NCBI GenBank assembly: GCA_021399445.1
Contig: JAJTUQ010000002.1
Location: 7,006,001-7,070,000 of the forward strand
From: Xylogone sp. PMI_703
Taxonomy: Eukaryota; Ascomycota; Leotiomycetes
DNA length: 64,000 bases
Direction: 5' to 3'
The notes below the pieces were generated by a model, which was given only the letters and a program-made list of their open reading frames with translations, searched no databases and had not been told where the DNA came from. The position numbers were made by a program, and so were the translations under genes. Positions 24,870-38,379 of the stretch are shown here, piece by piece (the first letter of the stretch is position 1; the number at the start of each line of letters is the position of its first letter).

Positions 24870-26517
24870 ATGTCGTCGTACGTCCACGGAGCGCTCGAAG
24901 AGCTCGGCCTCGTCTCCCTCTACAACTCCTCCGTCGACGTTAAGCTCCTCTGTCTCCAGCGCTTCGTGCGCCTCTTCGCATACGGTGGCTCGACCCTCGT
25001 CCTGGTTGCATACCAGAATGCGCTGGGGATATCGCAGGCCCGCACGGGGCTCTTCATGACGTTGACGCTGGTGGGGGATATCTTGATAAGCTTCTTCCTG
25101 ACATTGACGGCTGATGCGCTGGGTCGAAGAGCGATTCTGGCACTCGGTGCTGCGTTGATGTGTGGCAGCGGGGTGGTTTTTGCATTGTCTGGGAACTATT
25201 GGGTGTTGTTACTTGCTGCTATTGTTGGTGTTATAAGTCCAAGGTATGTTGAGATTGGAGATTTGCCGGGAGAGATTGAAAAGGAGAAGGGATTAGCTAA
25301 CTGTTTTATATAGCGGCAATGAGATCGGTCCTTTTCGAGCCATTGAGGAATCAACTGTTGCCCATCTCACACCTGCTGAGAATCGAGGCGATATCTACGC
25401 GTGGTACTCTCTGACTGGCACAGCCGGTACTGCGTTCGGGATGATTACCACTGGGTGGATGGTGCGGTACCTGAGAGCTACGAAGAATTGGGATCAAGTC
25501 CAAGCTTATAGAGCTGTATTTTGGGGCTATGCAGTTTTTGGATTCATCAAGTTTCTTTTGTCTCTGGCACTCAGTACAAAGGTTGAAACGGAAAAGAAAC
25601 AACAAGCGCTGCCTGCTGCACGAGATGCAGAAGCTGCACCTCTGCTCGGGAATGCTAGCAATGGTAGTACGAAGAAAGTAAAGAAGAGCCGGTCATTGTT
25701 GGCACTTTTCCCTGAGATAAGTAAGGAGAGCAAGCTGATCGTGGTCAATCTGTGTCTTCTATTTGCACTAGACTCTTTCGCATCGGGTCTGGCTCCCCTG
25801 TATGTGCTTCCCTACTAGATGCCTTTATACAAGCCACATAACTGATAGTTAATAGTTCATGGATCACATGGTTCTTCAAGCAGAGATTCGACCTCCAAGA
25901 GGGATTCCTGGGCTCTCTTTTCTTTGTCACCAGCATCGTTGCGGCATGCTCAATGCTGGTCGCATCTTCAATTGCAAAGAGGTTTGGAAATATTCAGGTA
26001 CACCCTAAATCTCCCATCCTATGCACGCCTGATGCAATATATCTTTAGCAAAGCTAACTTCATCTAGACCATGGTCTTCACGCATCTCCCCTCATCAATT
26101 GCCCTTGCTCTGATTCCAATTCCAAACAGCCTTAACTTGGCAATGCTCTTCTTGATTCTCCGTGCCTGTACGCAGAGCATGGATGCCGCCCCTCGTAGTG
26201 CATTTCTCGCAGCCGTAGTTCTTCCCAACGAAAGAACCGCTATCCTAGGACTTATTAATGTGGTAAAAACCTCCGCTCAGTCGCTAGGACCGTACATAAC
26301 TGGGATCCTTGCTGGAAGAGATCTCTTCTGGGTGGCATTCGTTGCGGCAGGGAGCTTGAAAGCAACGTATGATCTGGGAATGCTGGCTGTATTCGCAGGG
26401 CATAAGACGAGGGAGGAGAGGGAACGAGAGGGGCTTGGTGAGCAGGCTGGGGAGGAAGAACTAGAGGCGGAGGAAGAGGAGTTGTTGAGGGAGAGTGAGG
26501 ATCCTAATGAGCGATGA
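24870..26517 (+). CDS. MFS transporter, substrate unknown
   Basis: Major facilitator superfamily membrane protein. Four exons: 24870-25243, 25314-25799, 25856-25997 and 26068-26517, total 483 aa, all joins in frame. The motif between TM2 and TM3, DALGRRAIL, is visible, as is FRAIEESTVAHLTPAENRGDIYAW, typical of a fungal multi-spanning group without assigned substrate. The C-terminal tail is very acidic (Glu-rich). It is not of the nitrate/nitrite porter type: no nitrate-signature Gly-rich blocks are seen. Proximity to nitrite reductase is therefore not evidence for nitrite transport. Confidence 0.85.
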
Positions 26518-26801
26518 GGATGTTATGGTTATTATATGATTTGAATAACTAATGCGTCAGATCCCCCCCTTTTCAAATATAGACTATCTAGAGGAAGTTA
26601 TAGTTTTTATAACATTACTTGCCTAATAGATCAAAGTATTGTTACTTTTTGCACTTGCTATTATCAATGTGGTAGTCGTAACTCTATGTCACACGGAGCA
26701 CAGTTCACTTACGAATTATCATATGCAGAGTAAAGAGACGAGAATCTCTCAAGTCATCTATATTACAATTGTCCATCTAAAGTACATAATGTATTATTTA
26801 T

Positions 26802-29410
26802 TTATACATATGCATGAGGGTCCTTTTTATCGCCCTCTGCGTTCTCCCATGTGCCGCCAATAGGGATTTGGTGATGGCCCAAGTTCTGGTCCCCCTCTAA
26901 AATAGCACCTTCATCCGTATCCGCATCTCTTTCTTCCTCGCCAGCTTCTACTTGTCTTTCGGACTCATCTCCAATCAAGCCTTGTCTCCTCTGCATCCTA
27001 GCTCTCATCTTGCCACTTCTGACCTTTCTGTCCGCTACAATATTGTAGTTGAGAGAATCAAGGCACTCATCAATTTTCGCCTCCGCTAAGCTCTTGACAT
27101 GGAATGCAAGAGCTTGACTCCTGAAAATCCCAGCAAAGCGGTAGCTGAGCCATAGGTAAAGCGTAAGTGCCTTGTGTAGAGACTCGAGAGATTCGAGGTA
27201 AAGCTTAGAGTCAAGTGCATCTTGACGATTGGGTGAATAGTCCAAGATCTCTAAGTCTACCTCGGGGATATCAAGCAGGTCCCCGCTAGATTGCTCGGCG
27301 ACACACCTTGCAAAGGCCTTGACGACAGCATGAAAGCCGACGTCACGGAGGGAAATTGGAGCGGATAAGAAAACAAGCTGGTCGGCTATGGTAAGGTTGA
27401 ATTCATCAATCAGGTCAGAAACATCGACGTGAAGACCTAAGTCACATAGATGATATCGAGGATGAAGATTGGCTATTTCATGAAGCCTGAGAAGGATGTA
27501 GCTGAATGGAGTCTCCTTGGGAAAATATGACGCAAACTGAGCCATTACCGATGCGGGCGGAAATATACCTGCGGTTTTGATGGGTTCGGCCTCGCGTGCC
27601 ATGGCGGCTTTGACAAAAGGAAGATCGTATTCCTCAAGGCAGGTCACGAGTCCTACATTCTCCTCTTCATCTTGAGGAGGAGGAGGAGGTAGTTGGGCTT
27701 GCGGATCTGTAGAGATGATTTCCTCATTTGCGGCGACAATTGCTTGTCGTGCAGTTCTAAACCGGCCCGCTCGACCTCCAATCTGTTTAATCTCAGAAGT
27801 TTCCATAACACGCATGTTGCGCCCATCGTGTTTCGAAATTGATTCAAAAACAATTCTCTTGATGCTTAAGTTTAGACCCATTCCAACAGCATCGCTAGCA
27901 ACGAGGAAATCATAATCATTATCAGGATCGTTGAATAAAGCTGCCTGCTGAGCACGAGTCTCTGGAGGGAGAGATCCATAAACAATCGCGCAACGTTTGC
28001 CTGTTGCCTTTTCGACTTCTCTCTTCATGGCGTGAAGGCCGATCCTGGAAAACAGAATAATTGCATCGCCTTTTTGTAGATTTTTTAGATCACCTTGAAG
28101 ACTTATCGGTGACGATTTCAATGGGCTCAGTCGGTCGTAATAGTGTACCTCAAGCTTATCACCCATGGCGGCACATAGGTCTTCTATAATTGATACCGTC
28201 CGTAGTTCACCGCAGAGATGAACTTCATCCGCTTGGACACCTAACAGTGCTTGTGTCCACGCCCAACCTCGTGAATCGTTACCTATCATCTGAATTTCGT
28301 CAATGACAGCAACCTCCACTCTCCTGTTGAGAGGAACCATTTCAACAGTACAGCTGCTAAAGGTCTTCCTTGTATCATGACCTTCTGGAAACCGACGCTC
28401 CTCACCAGTGATAAGAGCACAAGACTTTCCCAAAGCATTGAATCTCGAATAGATTTCATGAGCCAATAATCTCAGTGGCCCGGCGTATATGCCAGATTCT
28501 GCAGCTTCCAGCCTCTTCAGCGCATTATATGTCTTTCCGGAATTTGTGGGGCCAACGTGTAGATGAATCTTCCGTTGTAGTGCTCGGGTGGCAGGATACC
28601 ACTCAATAGGATATCGCAGATCGGCTACCGCTTTTTGTGCCATCTCCTCCTCTTTTGTAAATTTATGGCCAACTGCAAAGTTGATAAAGGCATGTCTAAT
28701 TTCTGCCCTCAAGCCCCCAAGATCGTGTTTCACAAAAGATTGTCGCAGTCGATAGAAAAGAGGATTGTCCTCCTTGGTGGCTTTTTTCGAGAGGATAGCC
28801 TGATCGCAAGCGTCTTGAATCTCATTACGAAACTGTGCCAATCTTCTATCAAGAGCCCGCTTGCTGGTAATGCCCCAAACTTTAACCTGACTCTTTGATC
28901 TGTGCCAATTGATAAACTGTCGCAGAAAACTGTGGTATTGCTCTAAAACAAGATCCGAAAACGCTTGCATTGGTCCTCGAGAAGGCTTCTTGTACATTTT
29001 ATCTCGGCCACGCCCAGTTGGTAGCTCCGGGCGTTCTGGACGCCTTGAACCTCGACGTCGAGGAGATCCATGTTGCTCTTTAGTTCGGTGTGGTTGGCTT
29101 TCAGTGCCGTCGGTGCCACCTTCGATGCTCAGCCCAGACTTTAGACCATCGTATTTCCCAATACCTGGATGAAGGATAGGTTGGCCGTGTTTGAACTATC
29201 TCAACTGATTAGCCTCGACATTACGAATAATGGATAGTAGAATGTTGTTCTCACCTTCTTTTTCAAGGATGGGCCTTTGGCTGGCAATCTGTTGTGAAAA
29301 CTCGAGGAGCTAAGGAGCCTCTTTTGAGTGAGACAGGCAGATGGACCCAGCCATTCTGCCAGTCGAAACGAACATATGGTACATATTCTTGACCTTCCCA
29401 CAATTGACAT
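26802..29410 (-). CDS. SUV3: Mitochondrial ATP-dependent RNA helicase SUV3
   Basis: RNA helicase subunit of the mitochondrial RNA-degrading complex (degradosome). Two exons: 29410-29255 and 29195-26802, total 849 aa. The first exon is a basic, Ser/Arg-rich presequence (RLLSSSSFHNR) fitting mitochondrial import. Helicase motifs are intact: Walker A GPTNSGKT at residues 267-274, Walker B DEIQ near 351, SDAVGMGLNL and the Arg-finger block QIGGRAGR. The C-terminal part matches the SUV3 core, followed by a basic and then acidic tail. It is divergent from the SNARE gene by 345 bp. Identification is firm. Confidence 0.95.
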
Positions 29411-29755
29411 TACAATATGTCAAGAAAAACGTTAAAGTGGAAAGGGAAAAGAGGCCCATTAAAAATGTGTAAAAAGCACAAGGTTGATTTTTGAAGGTGC
29501 TAATGGAATTTCGTTTTGCCGTCAGAGCCTGTTATGTAAGGCAGCAATGCATTCACTGCCTTGCTGCCTCGACTGCGTCATGATGCATCGTAATCCGCTA
29601 TCGTCGCCTTCGTTCCTGGCACTCCGTCATCTTTCTTTCTCCTCTTTCGCGGTTAGAGAATCGTGATCAATCAACAAAGACTGGATGGCCATCATCCAAA
29701 AACGCGCAATCGATCTATTCTAGAAAACTAAAGAATAACAAAAGCTGCCATCATC
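29411..29755. promoter_or_regulatory. Bidirectional promoter between SUV3 and the SNARE gene
   Basis: Compact 345-bp divergent spacer. No other gene seen and no clear TATA element. Confidence 0.4.
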
Positions 29756-30567
29756 ATGGCGTCCTCTTCTCACGCATCAACCCCTCTACTCTAGTAAGTC
29801 CGCGACACAAGACCTGACCAAATCACACACAATGCGCGGAATCATAGTCAACTGACTTTGCATCAAATAGCTCCTGCATCGCATATCACAGCACTATTCT
29901 TGCTGAATCAACCACCTCCGCAGCCTCCCAAACATCCAGCATCGCGTCCCTTGTCCTCCCTAAGATTACCCACGACACCGCCCAGAAGCTGACTTACTCA
30001 CACAACTCCAACTTCATCCATTATATCGCCGAAGCTCCTGCCGACTATCCATCTTGCCCATCTGCTGGTGGACTTACTTTCCTCGTAGTCGCCGACTCCA
30101 GCCTCGGGCGGCGCATCCCATTTGGCTATCTCGTCGAAATCAAGAACCGTTTCCTTGCTCAATTTCCACCGGACTCGACAGATTTCTCATCACTACCAAA
30201 TTATGGCGCCGCAAGCTTCAACAGTGAGATGAAAAAGTTGATGGTAGAGTACGGCACTACACAGGGAGGCAAGCAGGACGCGATCCGAAACGTACAAGGG
30301 GAGATTGACAATGTACGAGGGATTATGAGCCAGAATATCGAGAGCTTATTGGAGAGAGGAGAGCGAATTGATTTGTTAGTTGATAAGACTGGTCGGCTAG
30401 GGGGTAGTGCTCAAGAATTCCGAATTAGGAGTCGGGGATTGAGGAGGAAGATGTGGTGGAAGAACGTCAAGCTGATGGCGTTGTTGGTTTTTGTGATTAT
30501 ATTCTTGATTTATTTGTTTGTCGGATTTGGATGCGGATTGCCAGGATGGTCCCGGTGTATTGGATAG
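29756..30567 (+). CDS. VAMP7-like longin R-SNARE
   Basis: Vesicle SNARE for late-endosome/vacuole or related fusion. Two exons: 29756-29793 (12 codons plus 2 nt) and 29871-30567, total 244 aa. Order: an N-terminal longin domain (SCIAYHSTILAE onward), a SNARE motif of about 60 residues with the zero-layer Arg in LERGERIDLL, and a single C-terminal membrane anchor (LMALLVFVIIFLIYLFVGF) with a short luminal tail. The tiny first exon is supported by the ATG context and the clean GTAAGT donor. VAMP7 fits better than YKT6, which lacks a membrane segment. Confidence 0.9.
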
Positions 30568-31167
30568 CTGCGGGCGGGTATCTCTTTTGAAGCATGTTTA
30601 TGTATTTTATAGTTCTCTCTCTTTCTGTCTCATGGCTGTATTATTCGGTTTTCAGAGTGTGGGATCTCAAAAAATAATTCTGAAGAAGGGCTTGGCGGTA
30701 TTGGGAAATGCTAAAATACAAGTTTATAGCTAGCAGGCCAATGGAGTATAGGATTAACAGTTACCACTAGATTTACTAACATTTACCACTCCGTTTTGTA
30801 TATAGACTTGCAGTGTCATAAATCCCTCTAGCAGATCTCAATAGCTTTTCCAAGCTCGGAGTTCTTCTATAATGGCCCCATTGAACAATGCTCTATTGCA
30901 GAGATCTCCAAAATCTGACTTCAAGTGGCTTTCTATAGTTGGGGAGTACGCAAGCTGCTGGCAATGCGCGCATATATCATTTGTACAGCGTAATTGGCCA
31001 TACATAGCCTGTGATGTTAAAAAGTTATTTTCAAATGGATGAATAGTGCATGGTTAATAAATGCTCTATGTAGTACATATCATAAGACCATAAGATAACC
31101 GCTTTCCCATTCATTATAGAAAGATAAGATCAGGATTCATTCTCCTAGTGCCAACTTGGACATTGCC
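30568..31167. other. Intergenic region between convergent genes
   Basis: AT-rich 3' flanks of the SNARE gene and the MFS gene. Nothing recognisable. Confidence 0.5.
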
Positions 31168-32824
31168 TTAAACAGAAAACCTAAAGTCTGGGTGAGCAGT
31201 GCCAAGTTCCTCAAAGGTCTTCTGGCGCTGAATTTCAGTATCAGGATGGTCTCTCTCTGCGTCCTTCTTCTTGTTCTGTTCTCTGTAGTACCAGACGTTG
31301 AATACAGCTCCAAGGATCCCAACGGCAACGCAGACGAGGGTCACGATATTTCCTTTGCGGTAGGGAGGTTTTGTGTCAAATCCTTGAAGTCCACACAAAG
31401 CTGCAGCTTGGCCCCATGTGGTTACGAAGGCACCAGCCGTTGCTCGATGACTCCATTTCCGTGTGTTGAAGGCAAGCCAAGTGAGAATTAGATTCGCGTT
31501 TGAAAACATGCCAGCTGCAACGAGGCACAATGCGGCATAACGGGGCGCAATCCTCTCTGGTACGGCGGTAAGTATAATATAGCCTATCAGTGCAACACAT
31601 TCCATAATTATGACGGCTAGGCCTCGTCGTTGGAACTTATCTGCCAGAAATCCTGCTCCGACAGTGCCTACAAAGCCAGCGGCATAAATTGGAACAGTCA
31701 TGAGCTGAGAGCGTACAGCGGTAAATCCCATCTCGTGAATAATTGCAGGTAGAAAACTTCCCAAGGATGATATCCCAATTTGGCATGCTCCAAACATCAA
31801 GAGATAACCATAGAATGACAAGTCTTTGAAAGTGACCATCATATCATCCCATTTGAACTTGGCGTTGGGCGTGTTATTTGCCCTCCATGTCCGAATTACC
31901 AACAATCTCTTCTCTTCAGCTGAAAATCCCCATTTCACTCGTTCTGGCACAGGAGGCATCAAGAACACAACAAGAACTCCGAAAGCAACTGTGATTGAGC
32001 CCTCAATTAGGAACAACCACTGCCATGCAGCATACGGAGGGGTATTTCCGATATCCTTCACGATGCCATAGGATATTAATCCGTTAAATGCTCCTGCAAT
32101 GGTAGCCGTACTGAAGTAAATGGCTCCCCTAGTTGCTAGCTCCTCCGGTCCATACCATAGTGACAAATAGAGGGAAGCAACATGGACATAGCCCTCGCCG
32201 AATCCAATGAAGACACGAACGGCAACAGCGCTGGACCAGTTCTTCACTACCATCATAAGCATTGTCATGGCTCCCCAGAACATGGTTCCACCACCAACAG
32301 TGATTGGAGGGCCGACTCGTCTCATCTGCAATGTCGCTAGAAATTGAGACAAGCAATATCCAATGTAGAAGAGGGACACGACTTGGGCCCACTGGTGATC
32401 AGTTGCTTTAATGGCTTTCTGCATTCCAGCGGTCTGGGCGTTACCAATCTATGTAGGCACAGTATTAGCAATTAATGATGCCCAGTTTCTGTGTGAATTC
32501 GAGGCTTATAGGTCAGGTAACAGCTATATAAGACAGTGAACCTACATCAGACTTATCCATGGCGGAGAGAAGCATGATGATTGTTAGCAATGGTAGGATC
32601 CACATGTCCAACTTCAGCCTGAGACGGCTCATAGCTCTCTCGTCTTCTGGGCTAACGACTGGTCTGCCATTGTGAAATGGCAGTGGTTTTCCCTCAGCGT
32701 TAACAGGAGCGTGAGCGCTAGCAGACGGAAAGCTATCTTCGACATGGCTGATGACTCCCGATATTTCATCCTTCGAAACATCACCTAGCTCAGTTGAGCC
32801 TGTGTAAGGATGGATGGTCGCCAT
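31168..32824 (-). CDS. MFS anion:cation symporter (allantoate permease/Dal5 type)
   Basis: Predicted plasma-membrane carrier of the Dal5/TNA1 branch, which takes up organic anions such as allantoate, ureidosuccinate, nicotinate or pantothenate. Two exons: 32824-32546 and 32448-31168, total 519 aa, joined in phase 0 after the DKSD of TM1 (LTIIMLLSAMDKSD). The TM4-5 region with GFGEGYVHVASLYLSLWY and a long central loop with the WGFSAEEK element are typical of the family. Substrate not predictable. Confidence 0.88.
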
Positions 32825-35378
32825 AGTGGTAGGATGAATGCAGGGAGATTTGGGCAGGTGCCTACGGACATATGTTTCTGGGGTCTTGATGGCATCTATA
32901 TACAGACATACTGTGGCCTAGGCCAGCCACCGTTATGGAAGAAATTTACTCTGGGGTATCATCCGTCTGGGGAGTCTGCGGGGATCAAGGTGTTTGAGTT
33001 CCGTGGCTTATTGGCCTTCTCCGCATTTTCACTTAGATCAACGCCCTAATATGGACTGCGAAGAACTGGGCTGGTCTAACTGTGCCATCGCAATGGATAT
33101 CATTCGTTGGTAATTCGCTCGTTCAACCACATTTGGCATTGCGAAGAGGGCTTACAGAATAAGAACGCTTCTTAGCTTCGTTTCGGCGCCGACACATGAG
33201 CCAGCCATCCCCGGGTTGTCCGTCGGAATGCCAAGACAACTATATGCACACGCAAGGAGAGCGGCTGGTGCTTTCTTCTGTGAGTCTAATAAGCTTGAAA
33301 GACGTGACGACTTATTACTTTACGTTAAATACGCTGAAGGAGATCTTAGCCTGTGAGAATGCTAACCCTAGGACGTTTTGCCTCCTATCTCCTACAGCTC
33401 AGTCACCGATTCAAGACAATATATCCATAGACTAGAGATGATCAATAGTCAAAAGCCATTATAAGAGCTCTTTCTAGCAAACTTTCACTGGAATTCCACT
33501 CCGTTTGTGGTATCGAAGTCTAGAATCCAAGTCTCTCATTTCTTCATCTGCAATCAACTCCCTACCCCTTTTTTTCACCTTACCACAAAAGGAGGATGGT
33601 CGCTACGACGGCTTCTTCCGTGATAGCTGACTCGTGGATCATCTTCAAGGGGGTCACATTAGTCTTTGATCCCGAATCGAGCTTGTAAACTTCGATATCG
33701 AAAGGCCCGATGAGCTGGTTCAGCGATGAAACGATTCCACATGTAAAATACTAGAAAGGATGCCTCGGTCATTCAACCATCGGTCTCTATATCATAGCTT
33801 CTTGACCTCGCTCACTTCCCACACAGTGTTCGAATTGGATGCCTCAATGTGTATCCAGACAGCCGAGTCGGCTGCAAGCCGTCTCCCCTCAAGCAGACCC
33901 ATACAACCAGTGACGCTTCTGTAAACAGACTGAACGGTCGATATAAAAGATTGACCTAGTTAGTAAGTCAGCTCGTCCTCATCTTGCCACCCAAGCCCTC
34001 GGGATGTACTAGTAAGGTCCGGACTGCTCGCCACTAATGATAGACTGGCTCTTATATTCAATGGCGATATTCAGACGGAGATAAACTGGGGGATTTAATG
34101 CTGTATGGCGTATCTTAGTTCGTTATTTCCTTAGTATTTGTGGCAGAGAAGGTTCAGATCACACTCTTGGATTGCCTGCTGATACTATAGAGGATGCATT
34201 ATGGGCAACAGTAATAACGATTGTAAAGGAGCCACCACTTAAGTCAAGTGCGTCAAAAGGTAAATATGCGAGTATATCCAAGATAGAAGACAATTGATCA
34301 AAACCCAACAATATCACGATTAAGCAGCCATTCTTATGTCAGGTACACTCCCAATTCAGACGGAGCCGGAAGTTCTAAAATCATCCCGCTCCGCTCCAGT
34401 AATCTTGTTCTCGAAAGACCATTTCTATCCATAATATTGGCTGCCTCAATAATCTTGCCATTCATGTTCCAAAATGAGCTTTGGAGAGAGTTATTAAGAA
34501 CGCCACCATAGATAGTGTAGAAGAGAGCAGCGTATTACACATTCCGATGGCGACTCGCAATGAGAGAGTCGGAATGCCAAGCCGAGACTGCAGGCACGAG
34601 GAAATCCTGCATGGATGCGTGGATAATCCCGACTACATGGATTCCATATGCATTCACTCTTGTTGTACGTGATATAGAGTGAGATTGTAGAGTTTGGGGT
34701 GGTAACTACTTCGTTGTGTATTGCAAACGTAGATCGAGGCTTGGCCTGTCGGCCTTTCGGTGGCGTTTCACAGTTGTCGCATCAACAACAGGTGGCCTCC
34801 AATTATTTGACTATTCATATCCATCTGATTCTGACATTTACTACTTTTAATGAATCCGCGCTCATAAGTAATGGCTGATACTTCTGCCGAATGGCGGAGA
34901 CAGATTGTACACAGTTCTCTAGTACTGAGCCGGTCATATGCAATGAGTCGGTATCTATACGTTGCCCCTAATCTTATTTCACGTGCATTGATTTAGTGTG
35001 TGATATCTATCTTAAACACCCCATAGAACAAGAGTGTATCCTAGCAGAAAGGTGTTAAAAACATTGGAAATATAAAGAGAGACCGAGCACCCGGACTCTG
35101 AAGTTCAGCAAGCTGTTAATTATATGCTGGTTCGTTTAGTCCCTGTTAAGTATAAAATTCATCGCTATCATCTGGAGCTTTTATTCTCATATTTGAACGG
35201 CTCATAGACTGCTGAGTTCCCCATGTAATAGCTATGCTCTCAGAATGTACATAATGTCATTTTATTGATATATACCAATTTTTACCCTGCTTTAGATCTG
35301 GAGATTTTCTACATTGTATATTGTATGACTGTCTTCAAACCAACTCACAAGGTTTGTGCTTGCTATTTGTCAATCCAG
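32825..35378. other. Gene-poor stretch
   Basis: About 2.5 kb without a supportable gene. Short open frames at 33196-33435 and 34481-34672 resemble nothing known. It contains a doubled CCGCTC element at 34385-34397. Confidence 0.5.
34385..34397 (-). promoter_or_regulatory. Second copy of the doubled GAGCGG element
   Basis: On the minus strand this 13-mer matches the element at 8058-8070 in 12 of 13 bases. No gene start lies close: the MFS start at 32824 is 1.56 kb away. It may be a distant site of the same regulator or a chance match. Confidence 0.3.
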
Positions 35379-36492
35379 CTATAACTTATTCGCGGGTAGT
35401 AGTTCTGGAACCACCGTCAGTAACTCTTCTCCAAAAACTCCACGCCTGGCATTCTCCATAGCCAAGGTTTCCATCTTAGCCAGAGTCTCAGTAGTGTGTG
35501 TTCCCAAATGAGGAACCAGTAAGGCACGTTCGTTTTTTAGAAGTCCCTCATGCACCTCGGGTTCCTTCTCATAAACGTCTAGGCCCACGGCTGCGATACG
35601 GCCTTCATCAAGCGCAGCCGCCATCGCTGCTTCGTCGATGATGGCTCCACGAGCTGTGTTCACAATCACCACGCCAGGTTTCATTTTCGCGATCTGATCC
35701 TTCCCGATGAGGTGTCGTGTAGCTTTGGATAACGGAACATGGATTGACAATATGTCACTCTCAGCCAGTAATTGATCAAATGAAACGTATGTAGCACCTC
35801 CTGCTTGGTCTTCCGGTAACTTTGTTCGATTGTGATATATGGGTTTCATGCCGAAAGGCAGAGCACGCTGCACAACAGCCTTTCCAATCCGCCCCATCCC
35901 TAGGATCCCTAGAGTTTTACCCTGGGGATCATGACCGAAATCTATACCTTTTTTAAAATTACCCCTGTGGATACTATTAATTGCTGGATTCAGCTGTCTG
36001 AGTGCCCCAAGCAGGAGGAAAATAGTGAGATCAGCAGTTGCATTCGTCACGGGATCTGGTGCATAGGTGACGATGATGCTTCGAGCTTTACAAGCCTCCA
36101 CGTCAATTTGATCGTATCCGGCGCCATTGTGGCAGATATATTTCAGGGATGGGGGGAGTCGACTGATAAACTCAGCGTCGAAGTTACCGGCTACCTAGAC
36201 TTATCTCATTGGTATACTATTACTTTTGACGCGCGAATAAAGGGGCAGGACTTACTGCTCCGCTTGCAGAAGTTCGGTAGATAGCTCTGATGTTGTGATA
36301 TTTGTCTCCAATATCCTTGAAAAACTCTTGCCGTGACCTGCTTGTGACTACTTCTACTTGTGCGACTTTACTTAAAGACTCGAAAGCAGCCAGTGCATGG
36401 CGAACTGGATTGAAGAAGAGGATTCGTGGCTTTGCCGCAAGCATGTTTGACAGGGGGAGAAGTTGTTCGCCCACAACAAAGTGAGTGGGCAC
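35379..36492 (-). CDS. D-2-hydroxyacid dehydrogenase (glyoxylate/hydroxypyruvate reductase type)
   Basis: NAD(P)H-dependent reduction of 2-ketoacids. Two exons: 36492-36256 and 36194-35379, total 350 aa, joined in phase 0. The Rossmann motif GMGRIG is at residues 178-183. The catalytic triad is complete: Arg261 in TARG, Glu290 in DVYEKEP and His308 in PHLGTHT. The length and the HNGAGYDQIDVEAC block match fungal glyoxylate-reductase-like enzymes. The start could also be the internal ATG at 36444, giving MLAAKPRIL, which is closer to the homologous beginning. Confidence 0.9.
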
Positions 36493-37441
36493 GAGCAGAA
36501 ATAATACAGCAGACTATGCCAGGCTAGGACTATAGCGATTCTAGTCAAAAGTCAACTTACAACCCTCTGTAATCACCGGGGATCGAGGCTTTTTGGTACG
36601 GTGGAACTTTTTGTTGTACAGTAAATGCTCTGTAAAAAGTTTAACCGTTTGAATGCCGACATGAGATCTAACGGCATGCATATTTTGATGCTCACTTACA
36701 CCACAAATTATAGAGTTAATCTCCGACTCCTTGTTAGTGTATGAATACCACGTGGTATACCGGTAAGTCAAGGAAATTTCCATAGAACTGCAGGTAAGAT
36801 GTTTAAGTATTGCGAGTTGGACAGACCAGACCGGGATCAACATTCGGAGTATTTATTAACCGCACTCGCATACAGCGATATCGCTGTGAATAGCGCTGCA
36901 TAAGAGACTGGCACTGGACGACTAGTGGTGCCGCTTGGTACTCGGGCTTGAATGAGAAACATCTTAGATTGCTCACAAGACTGAATTCAAGGGTTACTTT
37001 CCTTAACTTGCAAGTTACTAATATGGCTTTGCTTAGACACACTATGCTCGGCCTATACCTTTAGTAGGTTCCATTAGATCAAAACTGCGGGGCTCATTCA
37101 TATAGGAAGTGGACGATCCTTGATACAAGTCTCACTCTATTAGCGGCAGAGTTGATATTCCTATCTAAGAATAACTTTATGGTCTGACATATTCAGAAAA
37201 TACCTTTAACCTAGCGAGACTGACTGATGTACAGCAGCTATGATATACGGATAGCTTCTTACCCGATACCCAAGCTTATTGCTCTCAATAGTTGGCATAT
37301 GAAGTATTTCAGCCAAAGGCCTCACCATCTTACGAGACTCCAAACGCGCTGACCGTCTTCGCACGTTTAAAGGGGTAGAAGTTGGCCAAAGACTTAAATC
37401 TTTAATCTCACCAAGAGGCCAAAGTTCAATGAATCCCTCTA
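36493..37441. other. Intergenic region
   Basis: Minus-strand open frames at 36541-36843 and 37206-37475 have no recognisable product and no convincing splice partners. Nothing else seen. Confidence 0.45.
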
Positions 37442-38379
37442 TTATCTTACCAAACTCCAATCGGGTATTCTCCATCTTTGCTCACATCCCTCAAAAACTT
37501 GTTCAAACCATCTCTCTCTTTTCTCCGAAAATCCATCCCTGTCCCACCTCGCAGTCTGCCACCCAAATCCCCTATAAATCTTTCCCAATCCTCGATCGAC
37601 ACTACATTCTTCCTCTATAATCCCAAAATCTCTTTGAATCCATTCTCGCCACTCAGGACTGTAATTTAATGTTTTCTTAGGCTCAAACACGTCCCCATAG
37701 AATTCCAGTGGCATGATTTCCAAGGAAAGATATTTCGAAGTCCATTCAGAGAGAAGGACAGAAGGGGGGTGTGATGGCAAATCTAGAACATCTGCACTGG
37801 TTGGGATGTCGCTATAATTTGTACACCAGGACCTTAAAGTGCCTATTTTGTCTGTCAAATTTATATAACACTTGTCTAAAGGAAAGCAAACACAAACAAG
37901 AATGTAAATCATAAAGTAACCAATCCCCATATACTTGTCCCCAAGTTACGGCTATGATATTTGGTGGAAGTAATGAAGCTTCATCTCCTTGGAACAACGG
38001 ATCACGTGCTTCTCTCCACATTCCCTCGTCATCTTCTTCGGCAGGATCTGTAAGGTATGTTAAGGGCGTTGTACATGCTCCATCTATTAAGACCTAGTAA
38101 AATGATTAATACAGTTTCTAAATTCAATTTTTTCTTGAAAGATAATACGTCGTGACATTGTTTTGACAAATACGGCAGTTTGCTCATGAGTTCGAGGCTT
38201 TCAGGAGTATAACCCACTGCGAGCCCAAGAGAAGCGTTGAACTCTGGTCCGTAAGGTGGAAAACGGATATCAGAAGGTTGGATGTGACATGATTCTACAA
38301 GAATTTTATAAAATGTTGTTAGTGCATCAATGAGGGGTTGGTGTTGATTGGAATCTAGATCGCTGTTAGAAAGAGACAT
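37442..38379 (-). CDS. Conserved fungal hypothetical protein
   Basis: Three exons: 38379-38149, 38093-37898 and 37842-37442, total 275 aa. Both introns are exactly 55 nt, each with an acceptor that keeps frame. The product is soluble, with no signal or membrane segment. It has blocks such as LPPNIIAVTWGQVYGDWLLYDL and a C-terminal FGWQTARWDRD, reminiscent of small fungal SMI1/KNR4-like proteins, but the resemblance is too weak to name. The start is the ATG at 38379 (MSLSNSD). Divergent from the ribonucleotide reductase gene by 1.2 kb. Confidence 0.6.

Noticed and set aside
24870..26517. MFS gene next to nitrite reductase as a nitrate/nitrite transporter
   Set aside because: It lacks the glycine-rich nitrate-porter signatures; its sequence belongs to another MFS group.
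36541..36843. 100-codon minus-strand open frame
   Set aside because: No similarity recognised and no supporting gene structure.
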